A stretch of 24,051 bases of DNA from Helicobacter_B zhangjianzhongii. GTDB taxonomy: Bacteria > Campylobacterota > Campylobacteria > Campylobacterales > Helicobacteraceae. Positions within the stretch are counted from its first letter, which is position 1. Each line of letters starts with the position of its first letter. The stretch is from assembly GCF_030249855.1 (NCBI RefSeq), contig NZ_JANURN010000013.1, forward strand, positions 1 to 24,051, read 5' to 3'. The notes under the pieces are model-generated. The model ran no database searches, was not told where the DNA came from, and worked only from the letters and a program-made list of their open reading frames with translations. The translations under genes were made by a program, and so were the position numbers. Shown piece by piece: positions 13,541-21,199 of the stretch.

Positions 13541-14428
13541 CTAGTTGGGCTCTAGCCAGAGATTATCTAGCAGTCTCACGCGCCCGACTCTTACGACTAG
13601 CACGACAATGCACGCCCCACCACCTTGGCGCAAATCCTCTATAAGAGCTAGATTCTCATCGATGATTTCAAGATATTCTATATCCATATTATTTAGCACT
13701 TTTATGCCTATGTTTTGCAGCTCTTTAGCGGCTGTTATGCCCTGATTGTAGGCTTGCTTGATAGATTCTAGTGCTTGATGTAGGCGCAATGCCTGCACGC
13801 GCTCTTCATCGCTCAAATACGCATTGCGCGAGCTAAGGGCTAGCCCAAACTCATCGCGCACAATGGGGCAGCCGTGTATGCAAATAGGCAGGCATAAATC
13901 GCGCACCATACGCTTGATAAGCAGGAGCTGCTGGGCGTCCTTTTGCCCAAAATAGGCGTTATTAGCGCGGGTAAGCATAAAGAGCTTTAGCACCACTTGC
14001 AACACACCGGCAAAATGCGTAGGACGCGCAAAGCCCTCTAGCACATAGCCCATAGACTTTGGCGGTAGTAAGCGCACTTCATCTAGCGCGCTATCACACA
14101 AAGCACCTGCCCCTTGCGCGCTAGGATACATCTCCTCCACACTTGGGGCAAATACCGCGCTCACCCCAAGCTCATCGCAAAGCGCGTAATCTTGCTCTAG
14201 GCTTCTAGGATAGGTGGAGAGATCTTCATTAGGGGCAAATTGCGTAGGATTGACAAAAATTGAGACAATGGTGTGGGGATTATCTTGTATGCTGGCTTGG
14301 ATTAGGGATTTATGTCCATTGTGTAATGCCCCCATAGTCGGCACAAGCCCTAGATCTTGCCTAGAATCTAGCTTGTTGATAAATGCTAGTAGCTCGTTTT
14401 TGGTGCGCAAAATGGGGGCATTCATCAT
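13541..14428 (-). CDS. panC: Pantothenate synthetase
   Basis: Joins pantoate and beta-alanine with ATP to make pantothenate (coenzyme A precursor), through a pantoyl-adenylate. The 295-aa product has the family motifs in order: VPTMGALHNGH (29-39, the HxGH nucleotide-binding motif), FVNPTQF (58-64), TYPR, GFARPTHFAGV, NNAYFGQKDAQQ, and the KMSKS-like GLALSSRNAYLS. Its ATG overlaps the pyrF stop as ATGA, so it is translated with pyrF. The gene ends TAG, within the dispersed CTAGAATCCAC word. Length and motifs are normal; function is confident. Confidence 0.97.
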   Translation of the reverse strand: MMNAPILRTKNELLAFINKLDSRQDLGLVPTMGALHNGHKSLIQASIQDNPHTIVSIFVNPTQFAPNEDLSTYPRSLEQDYALCDELGVSAVFAPSVEEMYPSAQGAGALCDSALDEVRLLPPKSMGYVLEGFARPTHFAGVLQVVLKLFMLTRANNAYFGQKDAQQLLLIKRMVRDLCLPICIHGCPIVRDEFGLALSSRNAYLSDEERVQALRLHQALESIKQAYNQGITAAKELQNIGIKVLNNMDIEYLEIIDENLALIEDLRQGGGACIVVLVVRVGRVRLLDNLWLEPN

Positions 14429-15171
14429 AAGCCTTGTGCTGTGTAGGCACTATCTATTTGCATAAGAGCAGATTCTATGGCAGCTTGCGGATCTTGCGCG
14501 GTGTAAATAGGGCGACCGATGACAAGAAAATCTGCTTGTGCCTGCACGGCTTGCGCGATTGTGGCAGTGCGCTTTTGATCATCTGGCTTTGCTTGGCTTT
14601 GGGGGCGGATCCCAGGGGTTAGGGTAAGTAGATTGCTATGTGTGGCTTTGATCGCGCGAGATTCTAGCACAGAGCAGACTATACCGCTCACGCCTGCTTG
14701 GCTTGCAAGTGCGCTTAAATCCCGCACCCCAGAATCCACTTTTTTCCCATACACTGCATAAAAGCTCTCATCATCAAAGCTTGTTAGCGCGCTTACTGCC
14801 ATTACTTTCATATTTGGCGCATTTGTAGCGATACTTTGCATAACCGCACGCATACCCTCTAGCCCCGCGCTTGCGTGGATTGTCATCATATCTATGCCTA
14901 AATGTGCGCATTCTTTGGCTGCATCTGCCATTGTGTTGGGAATATCATAGAGCTTAAGGTCTAGAAATATTTTTGCCCCGCTTGTCTTCTTGATCTTCTC
15001 AATGCCTTTTGCACCATCACGGATAAAGGCGCGTAAGCCCACTTTGAGCCAGATGTTTTCGCGCTTTGGATTATCATAGATAATGCGTGCTAGCGCGAGA
15101 TTTTCCTCTAGATTTGGGAGATCTAGGGCTATGACAAGCTGGGGTGCAGAGACTCTAGGGTGGCTAGGCAT
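14425..15171 (-). CDS. pyrF: Orotidine 5'-phosphate decarboxylase
   Basis: Decarboxylates OMP to UMP, the last step of pyrimidine synthesis. The 248-aa product is a TIM barrel starting with LVIALDLPN, then WLKVGLRAFI, the catalytic DLKLYDIPNT (71-80; Asp71-Lys73-Asp76), MMTIHASAG, VMAVSALTSFD, LTPGIRPQ and the phosphate-binding DFLVIGRPIYTAQDPQAA. All key residues are present. The start overlaps the end of the DedA gene by 8 bases and the stop overlaps panC, so yciI-like, dedA, pyrF and panC form one compact transcription unit. Confidence 0.97.
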   Translation of the reverse strand: MPSHPRVSAPQLVIALDLPNLEENLALARIIYDNPKRENIWLKVGLRAFIRDGAKGIEKIKKTSGAKIFLDLKLYDIPNTMADAAKECAHLGIDMMTIHASAGLEGMRAVMQSIATNAPNMKVMAVSALTSFDDESFYAVYGKKVDSGVRDLSALASQAGVSGIVCSVLESRAIKATHSNLLTLTPGIRPQSQAKPDDQKRTATIAQAVQAQADFLVIGRPIYTAQDPQAAIESALMQIDSAYTAQGL

Positions 15172-15826
15172 TTTTGCGCTTTCTCCTATACCATAGGATA
15201 TATACTAGAGCGATCACTGCGACTGCTCCAAGGGTGGATAGCACGATTAGGTGTAAGGACTTTCTAATATCAAAAGTCGTGGCTTTATCGATTAGGACAT
15301 TGGCAATCCCGCTTGCACTCAAATCATCGCCAAACACTTCGCCCACATAGTAGCCAAACACCGCTAAAATGGTGATCCAAATAAGCGCACCAAGTGTTGT
15401 ATAAATGCTAAATTTCCAGAGATTCATCTTTGCCAAGCCAGCGGGCAGAGAGATATACTGCCGAACGCCCGGGATCAAACGCCCTAAAAATGTGCTAATC
15501 TCTCCGTGCCGCGAGAAGTAGCCCTCCATTTTTGCCATCGTCTGCTCGCTAAAAAACACATACTTCCCAAATCGCACCACAAATGCACGCCCAAAATATA
15601 GTGCCAAGACATAGTTAAACACCGCTCCTGCAAGGCTGCCTGCTGCCCCAGCCAAAAGTGCCAAGCTCATATCCATAGAGCCTTTATACACAAGATAGCC
15701 TGCTGGGATCATCACCACCTCTGATGGAAAAGGGAAAAAACTGGATTCTAAAAACATCATACAAAATACGCCTACATACCCAAGCGCACCAACTGTATCT
15801 ACGATGAAGTGGATTATGTCATTCAT
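15164..15826 (-). CDS. DedA family membrane protein
   Basis: A 220-aa multi-pass inner-membrane protein with the DedA/SNARE-associated signatures: FLESSFFPFPSEVVMIPAGYL near the N-terminus, GAAGSLAGAVFNYVLALYFGRAF, and STFLGRLIPGVRQYISLPAGLAKM followed by further membrane helices. Members are thought to be undecaprenyl-phosphate or phospholipid flippases and to support envelope homeostasis. The key acidic (Glu in FPFPSE) and basic (two Arg in GRLIPGVR) residues are present. It lies 6 bases after the YciI-like gene and overlaps pyrF. Confidence 0.92.
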   Translation of the reverse strand: MNDIIHFIVDTVGALGYVGVFCMMFLESSFFPFPSEVVMIPAGYLVYKGSMDMSLALLAGAAGSLAGAVFNYVLALYFGRAFVVRFGKYVFFSEQTMAKMEGYFSRHGEISTFLGRLIPGVRQYISLPAGLAKMNLWKFSIYTTLGALIWITILAVFGYYVGEVFGDDLSASGIANVLIDKATTFDIRKSLHLIVLSTLGAVAVIALVYILWYRRKRKNA

Positions 15827-15832
15827 ATTTGC

Positions 15833-16138
15833 CTACTTTGTCAAAAATGTCGCGATCTCTTGGGCGTGTAGCACGGGATCAAACTCAACTATTGTGTGCT
15901 GTGCTATGTACTTTAGGGCAAATGGGTCATTAGCGGCAAAGGCTTGTGCGTCTTCCCTTGAGGCAAAACGCCCGATGATCATACCGCCTGTGCGAGGGGT
16001 TTTAGGACCAGAAGCGAGTAGAAACCCTGCTTCATAGCCTTTGGCAAGATAGGATCTATGCTCTGCTAGATGTGCTTCTATCACAGCCAAATCCGCCGTA
16101 TAAGCTACATCAATAAGAAAAAGATGACTAGAATCCAT
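15833..16138 (-). CDS. YciI-like family protein
   Basis: A 101-aa protein starting at ATG 16138 after AAAGGAGATCGGT. It matches the YciI dimeric alpha+beta barrel: a first strand LFLIDVAYTA, helix with HLAEHRSYLAKGYEAG, LLASGPKTPRTGGMIIGRFAS, helix REDAQAFAANDPF (the conserved N-D-P segment) and a last strand YIAQHTIVEFDP. The family is ferredoxin-fold and often linked to degradation or dehydrochlorination-like chemistry; no specific function is established here. It is the first gene of the unit that includes pyrF and panC, and its promoter must lie in 16139-16388. Confidence 0.88.
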   Translation of the reverse strand: MDSSHLFLIDVAYTADLAVIEAHLAEHRSYLAKGYEAGFLLASGPKTPRTGGMIIGRFASREDAQAFAANDPFALKYIAQHTIVEFDPVLHAQEIATFLTK

Positions 16139-16303
16139 ACCGATCTCCTTTATCTAAAAAATAGGCGTTGGCAACCGCCATTTACGCAAAAAAACATACA
16201 CAAAATATTAAATAATTAAGTCCATAATGGTAGCAGAAATTCGCAAACTCTAGGCTAAAAGTGGCATTTTAGGATTCTAGTAGGGGATTTCTCCATAGAC
16301 TAC

Positions 16304-16362
16304 GATAATTATTAACCATTGCTAGCTACAATGCCAAACGATAATAATTCTTGATTATTATC
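16304..16362 (+). promoter_or_regulatory. ahpC promoter with Fur/PerR-like palindrome
   Basis: TACAAT at 16327-16332 is a plausible -10 box. At 16340-16362, GATAATAAT and ATTATTATC form a perfect 9-bp inverted repeat around TCTTG, very AT-rich like Fur and PerR boxes. A second similar half (GATAATTATT) lies at 16304-16313. In Campylobacter the peroxide regulator PerR represses ahpC; that this site binds PerR or Fur is inference. The palindrome lies downstream of the -10 box, which suits repression. Confidence 0.65.
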
Positions 16363-16388
16363 AAATTCATTTTACATAGGAGTTTGTT

Positions 16389-16985
16389 ATGTTAGTAACA
16401 AGAAAAGCCCCAGACTTTGTAGCCCCAGCAGTTTTAGCCGATGGACAAATTGTAGAAAATTTTGAGCTAAGTAAAAATCTCGGTAAAAATGGCGCGGTTG
16501 TATTCTTCTGGCCCAAAGATTTTACCTTTGTTTGTCCAAGTGAGATTCTCGCTATGGATCACCGCGTGAAAGATTTCCAAGAAAAAGGCTTCAATGTCAT
16601 TGGTGTATCAATCGACTCTGATGTGGTGCATTTTGCGTGGAGAAATACGCCTGTTGAGCAAGGTGGTATCGGCAAGGTAAGCTTCCCTATGGTATCTGAT
16701 ATTACAAAGCAAATCTCTAGGGATTATGATGTGCTTATCAATGGTGCTGTGGCATTGCGCGGTAGCTTTTTGATCGATAAGGACCAAGTTGTGCGCCACG
16801 CTGTGATCAACGATCTCCCACTTGGGCGCAATATGGACGAAATGCTTCGTATGGCTGATGCGCTGCTTTTCTTCCAACAACACGGAGAAGTATGCCCAGC
16901 AGGCTGGCAAAAAGGGCAAGAAGGTATGAAGCCAACCGCACAAGGTGTAGCTGACTATCTTGCTAAAAACGCTTCCAAGCTATAA
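16389..16985 (+). CDS. ahpC: 2-Cys peroxiredoxin (alkyl hydroperoxide reductase AhpC/TsaA)
   Basis: Reduces hydrogen peroxide and organic hydroperoxides using thioredoxin. The 198-aa product has the peroxidatic Cys in FTFVCPSE (Cys49), the Arg in ALRGSFLID, and the resolving Cys in HGEVCPAGW (Cys169), so it is a typical 2-Cys enzyme. It has GGIGK (92-96) but no C-terminal Tyr-Phe motif, which suggests resistance to overoxidation. Start: ATG 16389 after ATAGGAG. It is monocistronic, followed by two hairpins before the convergent transporter gene. It is an abundant antioxidant protein in Helicobacter (tsaA in H. pylori). The upstream palindrome suggests iron or peroxide control. Confidence 0.97.
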   Translation: MLVTRKAPDFVAPAVLADGQIVENFELSKNLGKNGAVVFFWPKDFTFVCPSEILAMDHRVKDFQEKGFNVIGVSIDSDVVHFAWRNTPVEQGGIGKVSFPMVSDITKQISRDYDVLINGAVALRGSFLIDKDQVVRHAVINDLPLGRNMDEMLRMADALLFFQQHGEVCPAGWQKGQEGMKPTAQGVADYLAKNASKL

Positions 16986-16994
16986 TACCCTAGT

Positions 16995-17019
16995 GTAATG
17001 CGCGCAAGACTCGCATTAC
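16995..17019 (+). terminator. Hairpin after ahpC, possible terminator region
   Basis: GTAATGCG (16995-17002) pairs with CGCATTAC (17012-17019) around 9 bases. A second inverted pair, GCTACAC near 17029 and GTGTAGC near 17052, follows. The two genes here converge, so bidirectional termination is plausible. Neither hairpin has a clean T-run. Confidence 0.45.
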
Positions 17020-17063
17020 TAGATTCTAGCTACACTTATGCTATCGCTTAGGTGTAGCAACTC

Positions 17064-18359
17064 TTATAAAAAAATCCCCGCTATCTTCACATAAACCCAA
17101 AGTCCCAAAAGCCCGAAAAAAAGCACAAAAGGCACGATAAGCAAAGCTACGAGCATATATTGTAAAAAGCTAATGCTAATCCCATAGCGTTTAAGGCTAA
17201 AAAGCCAAAGCAAAGTCGCTAGTGAGCCAATGGGCGTGAGCTTTGCCCCGACATTGCAGCCTAGCAAATGGGCAAAAATAAGTGCGTTGCTAGAATCCTT
17301 TAGTGCTAAATCCCCTAGCATAACCATAGGCAAATTATTTATCACACTAGAGCCAAGACTTGAAGATATACCTACGCTAAAGATTTGTGCAAATAATGGC
17401 AGGGTATCAAAATGCTTAAGCCCTTCAGCTAATAGCCCAACAAGCCCCATATTATTTAGCCCAAATACCACGATAAATAGCCCTAAGCTAAAAGCTACAA
17501 TGCCTAAAGGGGCAAGTTTGAGCATTTGTTTAAGCGCGATTTTGTGCGTTAGGATTCCACACAGCGTGCTTAAAAATGCCACGCCTAGCGTGAAAACACA
17601 AAGAGCAATGCCAAATTTCTCCCCGCCAATAATGCCAAAGAGTAAAAGTGTGATTAAGGCAAAACAAAATAGCGTAATACTAGGCTTTGGCAAAGCTTGT
17701 GTATGCACTTTAAACTCTAGTGTTTTTGGGAGTTTGCGTGTAAATAGAATCCAAAACAAAATAAAAGCAGCAAGGATCACAAAAAGCTGCGGCAATGCCA
17801 TAGCTAAGGCAAAATCTATAAATGTGATTGTAAAAAAATCTGCGGTGATGATGTTTGTGAGATTTGAAAAGATGAATGTATTTGAAGCAAAATCGCTCAT
17901 AAATCCCACAAATAGTAAAAAGATGATAAGCGGAGAGCGTGAGAATTTGACATTTTCTATATGGGTTAAAAGCGCGATGATTAGAGGCGTTAGGATTAAA
18001 ATCGCCCCATCATTAGAAAAAAATGTCGCTAACACACTTGCAAGCACACCTATAAAGACAAAAAATTTCCAAGTTTGCAAATGCAAAGTTTGCCTATGTG
18101 TAGAAAGCCTTAGCGTGTAGTGGGCTAAAACTTCAAAAAATCCAAGCTTTTCTAAAGATAATGCAAAAATGATAAGCCCAACAAGGCTAAAGGTGCTATC
18201 CCACACCATACCCCACACAAACGCCACATCGCTTAAACTCACAAACCCAAATCCCACACAAAGAGCCGCCCCAAGAGAGCTATACACCCACAAAGGCAAA
18301 TTCAAAGGACGGATATAAATGCAAAGCAAAGTTAAAGCAAAAAGCCACAGCATAAGCAA
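17064..18359 (-). CDS. ArsB/NhaD-type ion transporter family protein
   Basis: A 431-aa protein with about 11-12 hydrophobic helices. Recognisable ArsB-type signatures are FSNDGAILILTPLIIALL in the first half and GCNVGAKLTPIGSLATLLWLF near the C-terminus (ArsB usually has G-N-GPN-TPIGSLATLLW). SSLGSSVINNLPMVML resembles the re-entrant hairpin segment of the IT superfamily. ArsB exports arsenite/antimonite, whereas NhaD-type relatives are Na+/H+ antiporters. The exact ion is uncertain, and no arsR or arsC is adjacent. The minus-strand gene ends close to ahpC; its start is 84 bases from a divergent gene. Confidence 0.8.
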   Translation of the reverse strand: MLMLWLFALTLLCIYIRPLNLPLWVYSSLGAALCVGFGFVSLSDVAFVWGMVWDSTFSLVGLIIFALSLEKLGFFEVLAHYTLRLSTHRQTLHLQTWKFFVFIGVLASVLATFFSNDGAILILTPLIIALLTHIENVKFSRSPLIIFLLFVGFMSDFASNTFIFSNLTNIITADFFTITFIDFALAMALPQLFVILAAFILFWILFTRKLPKTLEFKVHTQALPKPSITLFCFALITLLLFGIIGGEKFGIALCVFTLGVAFLSTLCGILTHKIALKQMLKLAPLGIVAFSLGLFIVVFGLNNMGLVGLLAEGLKHFDTLPLFAQIFSVGISSSLGSSVINNLPMVMLGDLALKDSSNALIFAHLLGCNVGAKLTPIGSLATLLWLFSLKRYGISISFLQYMLVALLIVPFVLFFGLLGLWVYVKIAGIFL

Positions 18360-18371
18360 TCCCCAATAATC

Positions 18372-18426
18372 ATAATGCGCAATACTAGCTTATCGCCCTT
18401 GAAGAATGTATAATGCGCACAATACT
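18372..18426 (+). promoter_or_regulatory. Promoter for the outer-membrane protein/msrB pair, with duplicated ATAATGCGC motif
   Basis: TATAAT at 18409-18414, with TG just before it, is a good -10 box for the gene at 18443. A similar word, ATAATGCGCAATACT, at 18372-18386 is repeated at 18410-18426 (ATAATGCGCACAATACT). The 82-base gap also serves the divergent transporter gene. Confidence 0.6.
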
Positions 18427-18442
18427 CACAAGGAGATAAGCA

Positions 18443-19039
18443 ATGCACACGCCACAAAAAATAGCAAAGATTCTAGGGCTATTGCTTATGCTTGCCATAG
18501 GCTCTAGTGTGGGGCTTAGTGCTAGGGAGTGGGATAGCTCAAGTAGATTTGCTCTAGGGGTTTATGCTAACACAGGGGCGAGTATGGGCGGAGGGCTAGA
18601 GCTTGGATTCTCTCTGTATCAAGGGCAGATTTTACAGCTGCGCAACACCATATCCATAGAATCTAAAGCAGCAAAATTTCTGCAAGAAGAGAGCTTTGAT
18701 ACAAATATTTTGGGCTTTTATGAGAAGCTATCGCTTGGGATATTTGGGGGAGGGAGTATTAGCTCTTACATAGGGTTTCCATATTTTCGCCCGTATTTGT
18801 TTGTGGGGGCTGGGTTTGGGCTTGTCAATACACGCACAAGTAGCTTTGCCAAAGCTCCGTATTATTGGGAGATTAGCGGTGGGCTTGGACACGAGTTTAT
18901 TAGCAAGAGTGGGCACGGGGTATTCTTCGAGCTAGGGGGTGGGGTCGCTAGACTCACACAAGCTCTACCAGATCAAAGAGCAGATGCCCCACTTGGCGGA
19001 ATGTTTAAGGTGCTTTTAGGCTACCGATACTTTTTTTAA
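18443..19039 (+). CDS. Predicted small outer membrane beta-barrel protein
   Basis: A 198-aa protein starting at ATG 18443 with AAGGAG seven bases upstream. The N-terminal signal is MHTPQKIAKILGLLLMLAIG plus SSVGLSA, cleaved near LSA-RE. The mature ~170 residues alternate short beta strands with Gly/Ser turns (FALGVYANTGASMGGGLELGFSLY; YFRPYLFVGAGFGLVNTR; GVFFELGGGVARL) and end in KVLLGYRYFF, with a terminal Phe as in barrel-forming outer-membrane proteins. The family is not recognised. It lies 9 bases before msrB and is probably co-transcribed, so an envelope role under oxidative stress is possible but unsupported. Confidence 0.75.
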   Translation: MHTPQKIAKILGLLLMLAIGSSVGLSAREWDSSSRFALGVYANTGASMGGGLELGFSLYQGQILQLRNTISIESKAAKFLQEESFDTNILGFYEKLSLGIFGGGSISSYIGFPYFRPYLFVGAGFGLVNTRTSSFAKAPYYWEISGGLGHEFISKSGHGVFFELGGGVARLTQALPDQRADAPLGGMFKVLLGYRYFF

Positions 19040-19048
19040 AGGATATGT

Positions 19049-19411
19049 ATGCCCCCTATGCCACCACTGAGTGAGAAAGAGCGCGCGATCATCATCGATA
19101 AAGCCACAGAGCCGCCATTTAGCGGGATTTATACAGATCATTTTGAAGAAGGGGTCTATCTCTGCAGGCAGTGTGGGGCTAAACTCTATGAAGCTAAAGA
19201 TAAATTCCCTAGTCATTGTGGCTGGGCTAGCTTTGATGATGAGATTGCAGGGGCTGTGGCTAAACAGCCAGATAGCGATGGCAGGCGCACAGAGATTGTA
19301 TGTGCTAATTGTGGCGGGCATTTGGGGCATATTTTTGTAGGAGAGGGCTTCACAGAGAAAAATACGCGCCATTGTGTGAATTCCGCGTCTTTGTATTTTG
19401 AGCCTAGCTAG
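19049..19411 (+). CDS. msrB: Peptide-methionine (R)-S-oxide reductase
   Basis: Repairs oxidised methionine (R-sulfoxide) in proteins using thioredoxin. The 120-aa product has zinc ligands in CRQCG (Cys39, Cys42) and CANCGGHLGH (Cys85, Cys88), the substrate segment FPSHCGWASF, and catalytic Cys109 in TRHCVNSASL. All needed residues are present; Cys57 is a candidate resolving residue. The start at 19049 has AAAGGA 5 bases upstream; an ATG at 19045 is out of frame. This is a stand-alone MsrB; in H. pylori MsrA and MsrB are fused. No msrA is visible here. Confidence 0.96.
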   Translation: MPPMPPLSEKERAIIIDKATEPPFSGIYTDHFEEGVYLCRQCGAKLYEAKDKFPSHCGWASFDDEIAGAVAKQPDSDGRRTEIVCANCGGHLGHIFVGEGFTEKNTRHCVNSASLYFEPS

Positions 19412-19458
19412 GCTACAAGCCTTTGTGCTTGCATTGCTGGGGTTTAGGATCTTTAGTA

Positions 19459-19464
19459 TATAAT
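19459..19464 (+). promoter_or_regulatory. -10 box upstream of ribB
   Basis: TATAAT at 19459-19464 in the context TTAGTATATAATCC, 31 bases before the ribB start. There is no obvious -35, as is usual in Helicobacter. Confidence 0.6.
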
Positions 19465-19495
19465 CCGTGCTTACATAAATTTCAAGGATAGTTCA

Positions 19496-20569
19496 ATGTA
19501 TCAAACGCGTATGAAAGATGCCATAGAAGCGATTAAAAAAGGTGAGATGATCATCATAATGGACGATGAAGACAGAGAAAATGAGGGCGATTTGGTAATG
19601 GCTGGAATCTTTTCTACACCAGAGAAAATCAACTTTATGGCGCAAGAAGCAAGGGGGCTAATCTGCGTATCTATCACCCAAGAGCTAGCCCATAAGCTAG
19701 ACTTGCCTCCAATGGTGCAAAGAAATGATAGCAACCACGAAACCGCCTTCACCATATCCATTGACGCTAAAGAGGCAAAGACAGGCATTTCTGCGTATGA
19801 GAGAGATTTGACAATCCGCCTAATGTGTGATAGCAACGCAAAGCCTAGCGATTTTGTGCGTCCGGGGCATATTTTCCCCCTTATTGCTAAAAGTGGAGGC
19901 ACACTTGTGCGCACAGGGCATACAGAGGCTAGTGTGGATATTTGCAGACTTGCAGGGCTTGCGCCCATTAGCGTAATTTGTGAGATTATGAAAAAAGATG
20001 GCACGATGGCAGGGAGGGGGGATAAATTCCTCCTTGATTTTGCTAAAACTCATAATCTAAAGATTTTGTATGTCAGCGACATCATTCAATACCGCCTAAA
20101 TTTTGAGAATCTCGTGCGTGAAACTTGCCGTGAAAAGGCGGTGTTTATGGCACAAGAGTGCGAGAAAATCACCTTTTTAGACCATTTAGATAATGAACAT
20201 ATCGCCTTTAGCTTTGGTCCGCAGGCTCAAACTCCGCTCATTAGATTCCATAGCACAAGCAGTGATATTGCTCTTTTGACAGATTCTAGTGAGTGGCAAG
20301 CCCTGCAAAAAAGCATAGAGCTACTCTCGCAGCAAGGTGGCTATCTTGTGTGCCTTGATAGCACTAAAGCTATGGGGGCAAAAATTGCAAGTGGCAGTGC
20401 GGCAAAAAATTGTGGCGATATGAAAGACTTTGGCATCGGCGCACAGATTCTAAAACAGCTTGGTGTGAAAGACTTCACACTTCTTAGCTCTCATTGTGTC
20501 AATACTGCTAAAAGCTACAATGCTCTAAGTGGCTTTGACTTGCATTTGCAAAAAAGCGTTGAGGTGTAG
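19496..20569 (+). CDS. ribB: 3,4-dihydroxy-2-butanone-4-phosphate synthase with a degenerate GTP cyclohydrolase II-like tail
   Basis: Makes the four-carbon unit of riboflavin from ribulose 5-phosphate. The RibB part (~1-200) is intact: MDDEDRENEGDLVMAG (22-37), RPGHIFPL (122-129), RTGHTEASVDICRLAGL and ICEIMKKDGTMAGRGD. The tail (~205-357) aligns in outline with GTP cyclohydrolase II, as in RibBA, but lacks the zinc-binding cysteine signature (no CLTGD...CDC segment) and the catalytic core; only end segments such as DMKDFGIGAQILKQLGV are recognisable. Such degenerate RibBA tails are known in Campylobacterota, so RibB function is expected but cyclohydrolase activity is not. 357 aa is close to RibBA length. 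Confidence 0.93.
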   Translation: MYQTRMKDAIEAIKKGEMIIIMDDEDRENEGDLVMAGIFSTPEKINFMAQEARGLICVSITQELAHKLDLPPMVQRNDSNHETAFTISIDAKEAKTGISAYERDLTIRLMCDSNAKPSDFVRPGHIFPLIAKSGGTLVRTGHTEASVDICRLAGLAPISVICEIMKKDGTMAGRGDKFLLDFAKTHNLKILYVSDIIQYRLNFENLVRETCREKAVFMAQECEKITFLDHLDNEHIAFSFGPQAQTPLIRFHSTSSDIALLTDSSEWQALQKSIELLSQQGGYLVCLDSTKAMGAKIASGSAAKNCGDMKDFGIGAQILKQLGVKDFTLLSSHCVNTAKSYNALSGFDLHLQKSVEV

Positions 20570-20720
20570 CAGGGTGGATTCTAGGAGCTGGGTTTGTGGG
20601 GGGTGCAGGAGCTTTGGGCTTGCTCTTTGCTTGCGGATCGTTGGGAGGGTCTGGCTGCCTTAGGTGTAGGCTTGTAGTCAAATTAGTAAAAGTGGATTCT
20701 AGGCTAGGGCGAGTCTTTGG

Positions 20721-21101
20721 CTACTCTTCTTCTACGACTATATAGAGATCTTTTAGCCCTTGGGCTTGGATTATATCCATCATCTGCACAAAGGCGTTTA
20801 GGTTGCTTTGGGAGTCGCCATTGATGATGACAGAGGTGCTTTCATCATAGCTTTTGATCGCTTCTTTTAAGGATTCTAGTGTATGGGGCTTGTCGTTGAG
20901 ATAGTAGCGACCCTGCTCATCAATAGCGATGGTAATGGGCTTGCTCTGTGTGTCTTGCTTGCTTGAGCCATCGCTCACTTTAGGGACATTGACTTGGATT
21001 CTAGAGGTATTGACAAAAGAAGCCGTTGTAAGCACGATCACTAAAAGCACTAGCATAATATCAATAAATGGCACCAAATTCATAGAATCTATTTTTTTCA
21101 A
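20721..21101 (-). CDS. exbD: ExbD/TolR-family protein
   Basis: A 126-aa protein. One N-terminal membrane helix carries the essential acidic residue in LVPFIDIMLVLLVIVLTTASF, and a periplasmic domain holds the family strand-helix pattern ITIAIDEQGRYYLNDKPHTLESLKEAI, then VIINGDSQSNLNAFVQMMDII and DLYIVVEE. It belongs to the energising complex of TonB- or Tol-dependent systems (ExbB-ExbD-TonB or TolQ-TolR). Start: TTG 21101, six bases after AAGGA; an upstream ATG four bases away is out of frame and runs to a stop quickly. No exbB/tolQ or tonB is adjacent, which is unusual. It lies just downstream of the Hof-type protein gene on the same strand. Confidence 0.85.
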   Translation of the reverse strand: MKKIDSMNLVPFIDIMLVLLVIVLTTASFVNTSRIQVNVPKVSDGSSKQDTQSKPITIAIDEQGRYYLNDKPHTLESLKEAIKSYDESTSVIINGDSQSNLNAFVQMMDIIQAQGLKDLYIVVEEE

Positions 21102-21199
21102 TCATAGTCCTTAAAGCAAGAGTGGGTAAGTGGAGCTAGATTCTAGCAGAATCTAGCTTGTAGAATATAGGGTATGCAGATCTGGGTGGTTACACTGAC

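Noticed and set aside
17230..18120. 296-codon frame antisense to the ArsB-like transporter gene
   Set aside because: The long frame is a by-product of hydrophobic-codon bias on the other strand; the product is low-complexity Ser/Lys/Asn and has no ribosome site.
19501..20004. 167-codon frame antisense to ribB
   Set aside because: It mirrors the strongly conserved RibB coding sequence, so it is a shadow frame.
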